Assembly: GCF_014529535.1 (NCBI RefSeq)
Contig: NW_023503787.1
Location: forward strand, 1-64,000
Length of the DNA: 64,000 nucleotides
Reading direction: 5' to 3'
Origin: Bradysia coprophila
Taxonomy: Eukaryota; Arthropoda; Insecta; Diptera; Sciaridae
Below, piece after piece: positions 47,731-59,339 of this stretch; the first letter of the stretch is position 1; every line of letters starts with the position of its first letter. The notes beneath the pieces are model-generated. The model made no database searches and was not told the origin of the DNA. It saw nothing but the letters and a program-made list of their open reading frames with translations. The translations under genes were made by a program, and so were the position numbers.

Positions 47731-49333
47731 AGCCCCGTACGAAGTACGAAGGGGCTTATAGGATTACGATGCCGTGTGTAATTGATGGAATTCGAAGCAG
47801 ACGGTAAGGGCAAAAGTGTTTTGCCTATGTTCATAGATGACGAATCCGCAATAAAAAATTTGGGCCGTCTGTCCTGGTCTGTCCGTCTGTCGTCACGTCG
47901 ATATCTTGAGTAAATCAAATCCGAATTTCAAAATTTTTTTTTTCCCTGAAAGAAATAGTCAAAATAGTGAGGCTAAGTTCGAAGATGGGCATATTCCGGA
48001 GTCGGCCCCTTTTCGTGAAGTTTAGGGCCACCTAAGTGATTTAAGGTCTTTTGGTGATATTTATGGCAAAATAAAACGATGGAAATGGTAAATGACACGG
48101 CAAATGAATAGGTATTGTCAATACCAAATCCAAGGAAAAAAAGTGTTTTTAAAATCGGTGAGTGGACCGTGAGTTAGGCACTTAGAAAGTGAAAAGCTAC
48201 TAGGGCCCTATGTGTATTTTTACATAGAACTCAAGTAAAATTTCATCCATGTTTTCGTAATTTTTGTTTCATTTGGAAGGTAATCCGAACGGCCGAATAG
48301 AAAGTTGTTGAAAAAAAATTAAAATTTGGGTCCTTGGACCCTAAGGCCACTACTAGGGCCCATATGTGTATTTTACATATGAACTCGAGTAAATAATCAT
48401 TTTCGTTTTTCGTAAGTTTTTGTGTCATTTGGAAGGTAATGCAAAGGTCGAAATAGAATGTTGTTGAAAAAAAAATTAAATTTGGGTCCTCGGACTAAGG
48501 CCGCTACTAGGCCCTATGCGTATTTTACATACAACTCGAGTAAATTTCATCCGTTTTTCGTAATTTTTGCTTCATTTGAAAGATAATCGAACACCGAATA
48601 GAATGTTGTTGAAAAAAAAATTAAATTTGGGTCCTCGGACTAAGGCCGACTACTAGGGGCCCTATGCGTATTTTACATACAAACTCGAGTAAATTTCATC
48701 CAGTTTTTCGTAATTTTTGTTTCATTTGAAAGATAATCGAACACCGAATAGAATGTTGTTGAAAAAAAAAATTAAATTTGGGGTCCTTGGACTAAGGCCG
48801 CTACTAGGGCCCTATGTGTATTTTACATATAACTCGAGCAAATTTGATCCGTTTTTCGTAATTTTTGTTTCATTTGGAAGGTAATCAAAGGCCGAATAGA
48901 ATGTTTATTGAAAAAAAATTAAATTTGGGTCCTCGGACTAAGGCCGCTACTAGGGCCCTATGTGTATTTTACATATAACTCGAGCAAATATCATCCTTTT
49001 TTCGTATTTTTTTGTTTCATTTGGAAGATAATCAAAGGCCGAATAGAATGTAGTTGAAAAAAAAAATTGGATCCTCGGACTGAGGCCGATACTAGGCCCT
49101 ATGTGTATTTATACTCAATAAATTAAAAATTTAGGGCTATTTGAAATTTTTGTTTTATTTGAAAGGAACGTCGTACGGGCTTCGTAATTGCGCTATGCGC
49201 AATTTCTAAGATGTACACATTACATAATAATTTTACTTTAACAACTTTAACCGGCGCATAGGCTTACGGTCAAAGTAGGGTGCCAGACGCACTAGGGTCA
49301 CGTACGCAATAGATATACGGGTTTGTACGGGGC
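47731..49333. mobile_element. Non-autonomous element with internal satellite
   Basis: Bounded by inverted motifs AGCCCCGTAC (47731) and GTACGGGGCT (49324-49333). The left end continues as a hairpin GCCCCGTACGAAGTACGAAG/GGGC. The core carries a satellite (separate entry). The left internal region contains GAGGCTAAGTTCGAAGATGGGC, also found at 20384, showing dispersal. No transposase was seen and no target duplication could be fixed, so the class is open. It lies between the thaumatin-like and GH45 genes. Confidence 0.6.
48130..49115. repeat. 141-154-bp satellite, about 6.5 monomers
   Basis: The landmark CTACTAGG (or GATACTAGG) occurs at about 48197, 48350, 48504, 48650, 48801, 48947 and 49088. 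Each monomer contains GGGCCCTATGTGTATTTTAC, AACTCGAG, TTTTTCGTAATTTTTG, TTTCATTTGGAAGG, GAATAGAATGTTG and a poly-A run ending AAATTTGGGTCC. The central copies are the most alike, consistent with unequal crossing-over. Confidence 0.9.
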
Positions 49334-49521
49334 TCAGTCGCAGCAAACGCTCCGACTGTTCTGATGGCTCGTTTTTTTATTATAACAAATATTCCGTATT
49401 GATTGACATAAAAAGCGTTTATAAAATTAAAATTAAACGTCGTTTGATAAAATATAAAAATTTCAAATGTTCCATGATACGGGCAGCATTTGTCCTTTGT
49501 TTTTCCGTTTATTAATTACAT

Positions 49522-50667
49522 TCACCGTCTTGCACAACCTGTCTTGGAAGTAAGTTCGTTAGGACATGCAACCGCATTAAAATTGAAACTTGGATTATCA
49601 GCCCCTTTGAACCATTCAAAACGCCACTTACACTTTTGATACCAAACAAATATATAAAACAATGGTAAATATTGACATGTATTTGGTCGACATACCCTTG
49701 TCTAATCTGTGACGGCAGTTGATCACATTCTTGTAAACTGTGAACTCCTCCGTATCGATCTGAAAACATCGCAATTTTTATGAACGGAAGAAGATGAAAG
49801 TTTCAATAATAACTATCATAATCGTGACTAACCACCCCATCCACCATCTGGAGCACCCCATTGCGATGAGCATCCATTAAAAATGCCAACTCCACCACCT
49901 GGCATTTGCAAGTCAAAATGATTTTCCTGTAGAGAGAGGAATTACAGTTAAAAATGGAAGACTTTTTTGCTTCGGCAAAGACGAATACTGACTCCTAAAT
50001 CTCCACCAGTGTTTGTGACTTGTACAATCATTTTTTTCCCATTCACTGGACCGGAAGTAAATGTTAGTTCGTAACATTGACAACACCAATCAGCTTCCGA
50101 TTGACCTTTAATATTTGCCGCTGCGAAACCATACGCCAAGTTATCGTTTATTGCCCATGGAATATTATTGGTGCACGTGAATGCATCTTTTTATAATTGT
50201 ATAAGTAAAAACCATGAAAATGGATATTGAAAAAAGAACGAATTTTCATTACTTCCACCATTCTCACATCCATTTCGTGTATTTTTGTCAATTACGTTAA
50301 AGCCGTCTCGATTACATGAATTAACGGGACTGGTAACGGAAGCCTTTCCATTCCAGGAGCATGACGGCTATAAACATATGAATTTTTGGAGTTCGAATTC
50401 TAATTTAAAATTTCATTTTACCTTGCAGCAATCCCAATAACGTGTAGACCGACCGCTTTGTGAAACATCCTTTTCAATTGTTGAATTAATTGCTGGATCA
50501 GATATCCAAAATGAAGACTCGAAATCGGTAGTCGATTCTGATAAGGCTTGAGCGATAAACTTTGACTCCAAATTAGGAATTGTTACTGACGAAATCACTC
50601 CACAAATTGCATTTTGGTCTAGTTTAACAATTGCTTCACTTTTAGATACCGGCGCGTGTTTGAAAGG
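49522..50667 (-). CDS. GH45 endo-beta-1,4-glucanase, 5' end unresolved
   Basis: Family 45 cellulase, a secreted enzyme that cuts beta-1,4-glucan. Exons on the minus strand: up to 50667-50422, 50367-50253, 50186-49993, 49926-49833, 49759-about 49692 and 49632-49522. Catalytic features are intact: [14 protein letters not shown] (nucleophile/base Asp), [29 protein letters not shown] and [18 protein letters not shown] (acid Asp), then [18 protein letters not shown]. Before the GH45 domain the first exon reads [19 protein letters not shown], the C-terminal end of the same PAN/Apple-like module that occurs twice in the thaumatin-like neighbour. The first half of that module and any start codon or signal peptide are missing: an in-frame TGA lies at 50668-50670 and no further module exon was seen to 51.5 kb. 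The obvious donor GTATGT after RQG leaves the wrong phase for the CKWRFEW exon. The donor GTCGAC four bases later is in phase. A poly(A) signal (TTTATT on +) is at 49508-49513. Confidence 0.88.
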
Positions 50668-50699
50668 TCATGCTCGCAATTTTTTCGTCACGTTTTTTT

Positions 50700-52700
50700 T
50701 CATTTTGTCAAATTTTTTAAACATTTGATAAAAATGATTAATGGAAATTCCTTACGTACTTGGGTACCTTGTGCTAGTGGAACTGTATTTTGTACAACAA
50801 TATTCTTCGTACAGTCACAGGCAGTCAAATTTCAGCATGAATTTGCTTTAGCTGTTTTCACACAAACACAAACAATAAAAATTGTTTACACGTCTTTATA
50901 CGGTTTCTACGGCAGCTTCAACCGCATGTTTATAAACAGTTTTGATTGTATGTGTGGATCAGCTGAAAAACATCTGAACCAAATTCAACTGAAATTTCAC
51001 TGCCGACTCTATTTAAAATATTCGAATTTCAATTTTCTTATGATTCGCTAATGTTACATGTTCCCTCAGTAATACAGTTATTAAATCTGTTAATTGATTA
51101 TATCAGATAAGTATTTTCAGCAGACTGAAATAAAATCTTTCAATTCACTTGTGTACTTCACCTTAAGACGACTTTAGCTAGAGCTTGTCAAAGTCGATAA
51201 TAGAAGATAATTCAGCTTTTTACAGATTTTGCCTTGACGCAACATAATTGTTTTATCTTTCGACATTGAAATTAGTGAATGTTTGTTCCAAAAGAGATGC
51301 AATACGAAATTATAACAGATGCTATGCAATCTGTAAAAGGTTACTGTATTATCACTGTTTCGAAATTTCAAGGTTTTAAGGGTGGAACAAAACATGCCAC
51401 ACAAAAAATTCTGTGATTCAGTTTCAAAATCTCAATCCCTAAAATTACTGTTTTTCGTTTAGGACAAACGTCTTACACATTGCACCTCTTATAAACTCGT
51501 ATACCGTCGTGAGTCCATTCTAAACAATATATTTTCGGCTGTATTACTTGTAGATGTAGATACATGGCACACATATAATATAAAATATTGGCAAATCGAA
51601 GGGCAAATAAAAATGCAAAATTATTATATTTTGTCATGTCATTTCTGATAAAAATGGTTCAAATTTAAATTTGAATATTGGATCCTATACCGCTAGACAT
51701 ATATGTACAGTTCAAAAGCTGTTGTAGCAGCAGAAGTGTAAAAATATAAATGTGTAGGAACATTATAGCGAGACTTCTTTATATTATGTGAAAAGAATAA
51801 AAAAAAGTATGAAAAAAAGAAAACTCGGCGTTGTTACTACAAACAATCCAATATATATCGAGAACGAAACTCTGTAGTTTATTGTGATATCGTTTTTGAA
51901 AATGTTACACCGTTGCAGTGTACGCTACCTTCTTGGATAGGTACTTCTGAATATATGAGAAGTGGGTAATGTTGAAAATAAAATATCAGGAGTTATTGAG
52001 TTTTCTTATAAATTTTTTTTTTGATAAAAATTTGAATCAAATCAAAACAATATGTAATGCTCCGTGTAATGTATGTAATTCTGGGAAACACCCGAGGTTT
52101 TAGGGCTTTTTGCTAGGATAAAATAGGAAGCTAGAAGCAAGTGGTAAAGCCATAATGGACGATGATGTTTTTCACATAATAGACACTATTTTTGACGGTA
52201 TTCAGACGCAGACGGTGTGAAACTAGATATTACTTATGTTGGGCGGATACATCCCTTATCCAAGGACAATTTTTTGAAAATCATTTTTCTATATTTTTTC
52301 CGAATCGCCTACATTTTCCAATTTTTCCCAAAACATTTTTTCTAAATAAACCTGTCACATACGGCTCATCTGTGCTGTGGTACAATGCATGTTAAAAAAT
52401 TGAAGTACAAGATTTGAAATCAACCGATTAAAAATACTTCTTTGGTCGATGGAAGTAAAGACCCGATAATAATATATGCTTGCCGTCTGTAAACATGTTA
52501 AGGAAAATATGGGAAAATCTAGTGTAAAGTGGGAAAATACAAGAAGATATGGGGGAACGTTACCCAAAAATATGCCATGTTCTTATCACTATTACGTTAC
52601 GAGTTCAACGAGCTATAGCTTAATTTTTCAAATTTACTTTTAATTCTTAAACACATTTAAGGTTTGATATGGTTTAGAATATGGTTCCGCGTGCTTCATT
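50700..52700. other. AT-rich intergenic DNA
   Basis: No gene supported. The plus-strand frame at 50656-51051 has no recognisable domain, and on the minus strand I could not find the exon needed to complete the GH45 gene. GGGAAAATAC/GGAAAATATG words recur near 52490-52560. Confidence 0.4.
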
Positions 52701-52719
52701 AAGTGTACGAATCTGAACA

Positions 52720-52910
52720 GATATCTCTTGATCTGAACCTGATTTTCAGGTTGACCTGACAATATTTGAATCTGAAAAAATCCCAGATATCTGACCTGAT
52801 TTACCTGAATTTTTACTGATTTTCAGGATATCAGGTAAATTCAGTGCGGGCATTTTTTTAAACTTCAGATTCGGATAATCTGAGCTTCAGGTCCGCCTAA
52901 CCTGTTGCAA
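52720..52910. repeat. CCTGA/TCAGG low-complexity repeat
   Basis: Degenerate recurrences of ACCTGA, TTTCAGG, ATCAGG and TCTGAA on both strands, of the same kind as at 3620-3860. Confidence 0.5.
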
Positions 52911-53101
52911 GTGTTTCATTGGGTTGCATCAAGATCATTTTACTATCTTGCTAGGATTATAGATGCAAATTTAAATGGCAGAAATAATTTATTCAAATGT
53001 GCTACAGAATACAATTAACAAAATTTCCAACTTTTACAGTTTCCCAACATTCTAGTTCCGTTACACTTGTTTTTTTAACTGATAATCTTATCACTACAGA
53101 G

Positions 53102-56100
53102 TTAAGAAACAATTCGTATAAATTTTCGAAACATTTCCAACAATTTCTTCTTTTTGTTGTCCACAATTTTCGATTGTATCAAATAGTCAAACAATTGGAT
53201 CATAAAAGTGTCTTTCTGATTCGAGTCTGGATGAAATGTGGATAAGTCTTCGTTTCTCAATTCCACCAACAGGAATTCTTTCAGGTCGTGAAAATTGCCT
53301 TTCATATCCTTTGGAATATCGGTGTCTTTAATTGTCGACGACAAATAGTCCGTTAAGTTAATAATTTTAATTATTTTCATCCTGGATTCTTGCATGCCGT
53401 TGAATTTTTTTGCAGCTTCGATTAGATCTTTCGAATATTGCTCCAAAATGGTTTTGGTCTTACCATGCACATGTATCTTAAGTTTAGAAATTTCATTCGA
53501 GCATAACGCTAATTTTTTCGAAACATTCTCGATCTGATTGTCGTGGTGCTCGCCAGTAAAATTACACAATTCGAAAATACGAAACTCAAGGAGTAAAAAC
53601 TTGATTTTGTCGTCATTACGAAGATCTGCAGGAATTTTGGGAAGCGACTCGCTATCAGATGCTTGAAAAGCATTTTTGTCCAGTGATGGATTTGATTGAT
53701 GCAATTTATTGGTTCTGCGATACATAGTGTTGTCTCCGACATAGCTGGTGTAATCTTCGTCGGCTGTGGTTAAATTACATGAAAATGAGTTGTATCCCTC
53801 TTCACCTAGTAGCTGAAAAATTATATTTCCGACATGTGATAATGCGGATGTGTTTGTCGTTGTTGGCATTGTTGACGATTCGAAAGTCAGAATTCGTTTA
53901 GTTTCATCGACTGTAATGTCATTATTGCTTAGGTCAGATACTGTACTTGTTACCGACTGTTCTGCATCAATTGAATCAATCGGAATAGACGTTGAAGTGA
54001 TGAGAGATGAATCAAAAACAAATTGTGATGTCGAAACAGTGTCTTCGTTTGCTGTGCGTGTAGTTTCTCTGATACCTAATATTCTGTTCGCAACATCTAG
54101 ATCGAACCGTTCATTCTCGCCTGTGAAAATAATCAGAAAACGAATCGTTAAAAGTGATGAGATACGAACTTCAATATCCTTCTTTCTATGAATTCACAAT
54201 CGTTAATACAATCAATTCATACCAGAGGTGTCCCCACATTCGATTTGTAAGGATTTTATTTTCGTGTGAGTACGGACAAAATTACTTTATTTTCAGTTGT
54301 TCAAATGAATTTTTTTCAGTTCAGTTGAAGTGGTAGAACTTTTTTTTTCTTGGAAAAGTATTTTGCTCACATAGTTACAAACCATGCAAGCTTTATCCGG
54401 TTTTACATTTGTCGGTAATATGTTTTCCGTTTTAAGATTAACAAAATTGGATTTCAGATCGGGTTTCATCAATCAATTTGTAAAATAAAGTATTGCGATG
54501 TACAAATTGGTATTGCTAATTTAATGGATGGTTTTGTATGTAGGAGATAAATGCATAAACTTGAAAGTGTCGATATAGAAATATATAAGGAAAAAACAAC
54601 ATTAACTGGAAAATTCAAAAGCTTTTAGAAAAGTAAAATCAATGGAACGAGGCTTTGATATAGCTATTGCTGCGTAATATAATATTGCGGTCAAGTAATT
54701 TATTCTGTGCAATGCTGTAGCAGCTCCTTAGTGTTAATCAATTTTAAAGACAAAAAAAGGAGAGTAACTGATTAGTGATGTAAATGGATTACATCGAATG
54801 CCCAGGTGAATTTTTTGTGACTGTTGTTTTATATGCAAAGAAACCCTTCCTTCGTGAAATTTTTCACTTTGAAAATTACGACAGTCAGTGCAGACATAAC
54901 ATCTGCATTCGTATCGGACTACACATTGCTCTTTTTCGAAATAGAAAATGTTTTCCGAATTTTCTATATTTTATACTTAGCGAAGAGAACTGTTGGTATA
55001 TTTCACTCACCGGAGGCGGAGGTATAATGCGGTGGTGTCGAATCCGTTGCATCTGTTCCTAATTCATCCAGGTTAACTGTTCAAATTAATTATTTTTTGT
55101 TATCGATATCTGATATCACATTTCCTCAAAAAAAAAAACATCTTACCAACAGCAACATTTTCTATCGCTGGATTATTTTCAACTCCTTCCGTATCAGTCA
55201 GCTCGTTCACATATTTCGCTGCATTCGTGTAATTCTCATTTGTGTAAAGAATATCAATGATTCCCTTTCTCGGTTCGTGTTTGGATTCATTCAATGAACC
55301 ATCAATTTCATTTGATTTAATCGATTGAGTATCCTGTTGTGTAGTAGCAGTTGCGAATTGATTGAAGTCTATGTTACTGGAGCTATCAGTGGTATATGAT
55401 TTATCATCGATGGTTGCAGTGGTTGCTGTATATATTTCTTCAGTATGTCTCGTATGACTGTCGTCGGTGTTGTAATTATTCTTATTATCGATGCAATCAG
55501 CTAAACTACTGTCTTTGATTACATTTATGAATGCTTCGTCGTTGATGAAAGGTAAATTGGGAAAGTATTTCTCGCCTTCAACGATTACAGCATACATGGT
55601 CATCGCACATAACAGAACTTTGCAATTCGCTGTGGCATTTTTGTAATGATTTCGTATCTGATGTGAAACGTCTGGATGAAATCGTTGTAATAATCCTTTA
55701 TCGTCATTTATCTAAAAATTGGGAAAGGTTTGAATAATTGAATGGATTGAGTCATCAAATAGATCCAAAAAAGGGTCAGAGATCAGAATTCTTTTTCGGA
55801 TGATACGCAAATTCTTTAAATGAGACATCTAACACATCTAACACATCTAACACTTCTTACTTACAATTTTAAAACAAAATTCTGTAGTTGTGTGTTCACA
55901 CGCTCCATCGTCAGTTGATCTTTTAGTCAATCCTTAAGTGAAACCAATGGAAGCAATAATGAATTTGAACGAAAATATTAAATTTATTTATAAATTTCTG
56001 CAACTGATCGACATAAATGATTTGTTATATATATACGACCAGCAGACTTACGTGAAAAAATAGATTCTGAACTCCTTGCAAAAGCTACCTAAGACATTTT

Positions 56101-56242
56101 AATTTTGATTTTATTCATTAAGTGCTTTATTATTTTAAATATCTTGTGCATAAAACTTTAATTGAAAATTGCAATAAATTGAAATTCAACCTACCAAAAC
56201 TAATAACACAATCAAGCTGCAATTTTTTTTGTTAATCATCAT
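53102..56242 (-). CDS. Secreted Ser/Thr/Asp-rich protein, family unknown
   Basis: I do not recognise this gene. Five exons join in phase (56242-56191, 55932-55865, 55711-55147, 55076-55011, 54120-53102) to give 589 residues. The first exon, with the start of the second, is a signal peptide: MMINKKNCSLIVLLVLVGLT. Residues about 28-110 hold a compact Cys-containing region (CEHTTTEFC, NATANCKVLLCAMTMY, DSSLADC) with predicted helices. Residues about 110-340 are low-complexity, rich in Thr, Ser, Asp and Asn, likely disordered and possibly O-glycosylated. The C-terminal 200 residues are charged and probably helical (NVSKKLALCSNEISKLKIH, LEQYSKDLIEAAKKFNG, KKKKLLEMFRKFIRIVS). The exon 1 donor is either GTTGAA (in phase, used here) or GTAGGT (out of phase). 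A poly(A) signal (TTTATT on +) is at 52988-52993. A short CATCTAACA tandem lies in intron 2 near 55827-55855. A salivary or silk-type secretion is possible but unsupported. Confidence 0.75.
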
Positions 56243-56249
56243 AAATCTT

Positions 56250-59200
56250 GAGTTTTATACGACTTTTATTTCAGATTAAAAAGCAAGTTTGTAATGTTTG
56301 AAACTGTTGTAGTACTCCGAGAGGAAAATAATAATGTATCCAAAGTGTTTTATTCAGTTGCTTTCAGACGAAAGGAAGTTTAGCGACTGAATTGTAAACG
56401 CGAATATAGTAGTAAGACTTTACTTTTCGTAGTAATAATACTATGCATAGTCAACGGAATTCGATTCGTTACGCAAATTAAGTTTCTCAAAACAATTGAA
56501 TGAAAAGTTTAAACTTTTTTTAGTTACATATGAGAGAACTCTACATAGAATTTCTCATTCTGTAAATAAACTAATTTAAATTTCTTCATCTTGTACAAAT
56601 AGGAACGTACGAGTTAAAAAAATAGTTAGATACCAAATGGAAACTGAAGTATATAAACACTGAAGGTAGTGCGTACCCTCAGCGTATCACAAAAAATACG
56701 GAGCCCAAGTTTCGGGTGAATATAAGATTTGTTATGTTGAAACTGCGTTAGTTTAGTATATTGAATGTCGACATGCGAATATGATTTGTGTGCAACATTA
56801 AAAAATATATTCACCTGAATGATCCGTGTTTTTTTTTGCAGATTTGCATTACCTTCAGTTGTTTAAATGTCTTTGGAAACTTTTTTTTTTGAGTAATTGA
56901 GGAGTACACTCCTTCCGTCTCCTGTATACTTCAAGTTGAATGTCTTCAACTTGTCACTTGAAACAATTATACAAAAATTCCCGCATATTAATTTTTTTTT
57001 TATTCGTCTGATAATTTTCGAGCACAAAAGGTACAGCGACATCAAATATCAAGCCTCGTTTCCTCATTCCAAAAAGAGAAATGACACTATCAAGACACCA
57101 GCTGTTTTGTCATCTGATAGACTCATACACTCATACAAATACACGACTGAAACGTGCTTATATACGAGTTTAATGGTGACACGCTCGAATAGTGGTATGA
57201 GTGGACCATACCATCAGTTGCTTATAAAAAAGTTGAAGCTAACTGGAACACAGATTTGGTTGACTTTACCTGTATATCCAATATTATTAAAACGATTCCG
57301 GCAACGCACCAGCATTTACGTATCTGGATCTCAGATACCACAATCGGACAGTGGTACCAACATTCGACTTACACTTAATAAAAACATGTTCATACAACTA
57401 AGATACTTTTCATGTCATTGTGCGTGCACCGCAAATGCTGGTGCATTTCGTTGATTCTAAACTACTTCACATCCTCTTTCACCACTGAGACACAAACCCA
57501 GAATCTTTCACTTGCCCGGGTAATGTTCTCCTACCAATTGGCTTCCTTCTACAAAAAGTTGCGATGCCATGTGTAAATAGCCGAAAATGTTACAAAATGA
57601 CTACTTGAACACTGAAAATTTGGGTCTAAAGTCATTAAAAGAAAATTTTGAAATACATTGAGATGAACTCTTTTCATCTTTCTAACAACTAACGGGGGGG
57701 GGGGTGTACTTAATATGTTGCTTGGGAACACTTAAGAGAAGCAAAATTGTCGTTTTGAAATTGCATTTTTATTGCCAATATTTCGGAATTACATCCATTA
57801 TCAATTTCGTAATTCGGCCAAGTTGTGATTTCCTACTTATCCCCTATGTGAGCGGAAAATAACCGTTTTTATCCAAGAAGCGTCTGCTACTTACTTCACT
57901 CGATTTCCCGAAAAATTTTCCTTGGAAATATTTTTTCACAAAATCCATTTTTAGTTTTTACCCGTAGATTCTGCACTAGTACGTAAGTTCATTGGTATAA
58001 TAATCAAGGAACATATTCCAACAAAAAGCATAGTGCTTAACCAAATTAGTTCAATATTGTGTCATTGATTTATAGCAACAATCCAATCACCATAAGATAT
58101 CCGAATCCATTCGAACCCATTGTATGCGGATACAGTAAGTACAAATCGATCGTGCTTCTAAGATAGTATAGTTTGACAAAATGGTATATATATCTATAGA
58201 AACGCCATTGAATGTTTATATACCCCATATACCTACACGAATATGGAGATCTTATCGCAGAAGACAGAGAGGATTCATTCGATTAGTAATTATATACCGC
58301 ATCTAAATTGAAATTAGTCAGTTTTCGCAATTATTTATTCTCTGTGACTATGATGCATATAACGTTTGTTCTACACAAACGACGTGCATGTAATGTGACA
58401 TATTAATGTAGCTTAGATGGGTGGATTAAGGCACATATTACCCAGTCTAATTTAACATAGTCGAAAGAACAACGGCAAAATCAATTAGAATGGTGCGATG
58501 AATACAAATATTTGTGTTTTCATATATTGAAAAATCTTTTAAATTCATTGGGGCGCTCCAACAAGCTCCGCTGTAAGAACGTCTGTTCTTCTATTCTTGT
58601 GATTACTTTTTTTCATAACAACTTCGAACTTTTGCAACTAATATTAAATATTTTTTCAGGCATTTTTACTTGACGGAAAAAAATGAGTCGATAATAAGGA
58701 GTTTGAGATCCATTTATGATGGTTCATAATATACATAACATATATTACCATCAACAACAAACTTTTCGATTAAATTACAGACGACGACGAGGTGGATATG
58801 AGTGTGTATACATTCAACAATGTGGCACCCTATGGTGACTTAGAAAGTTGAAACCCAAATATTGAGGAAAATATGCTTACTTATATTATTATAGAGATGG
58901 TAGAAGAATCGTATAAGCCTCAAGATATTGTAATGTTAGCTAAAAGTTGGTTTCGTAATATAACAAAATCTCATGTGCCAGTAACGGTGTGTGTGGTGTG
59001 TAGATGCCATAGGAAGATGACTAAAAGAGAGAAAGAGCTATATACATAGGGCTGTGGCAAAAACTAATATGGCTTTCCTTACAACAACATTACTGAAACT
59101 ATTCAAATGTCGCCCGCTTCGACTGTTTGCAAAGTTCAACTAATTACAATATTTGAAGATTGGTTTTCCTGCATTGAAAGAGATGTTAATTATAAATTAG

Positions 59201-59330
59201 ACATCGACCCTTATAAGACATTAATATCACGATAAGCTATTAGGTCGTCGTTGTCCTTGTCGTTGATCCAATACAACTTTGCTTCGAATAATTTTTTTTT
59301 GCAACAAACTGTTAAACAGGGAAGATGCAT
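56250..59330. other. AT-rich non-coding DNA
   Basis: No supported gene. A 12-base G run lies at about 57691-57702. An inverted pair GCACCAGCATTT (57306) and AAATGCTGGTGC (57432) marks a possible small foldback element inside an open frame (56897-57454) that has no recognisable domain. Confidence 0.4.
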
Positions 59331-59339
59331 CATAACCAG

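Noticed and set aside
50745-50860. Minus-strand stretch TACDCTKNIVVQ considered as the missing GH45 5' exon
   Set aside because: It has a plausible donor (GTACGT) but no CTHFTW or GTCWMK landmarks of the module, and no start codon.
56897-57454. 185-codon plus-strand open frame
   Set aside because: No recognisable domain and it spans an inverted repeat pair, so probably chance.
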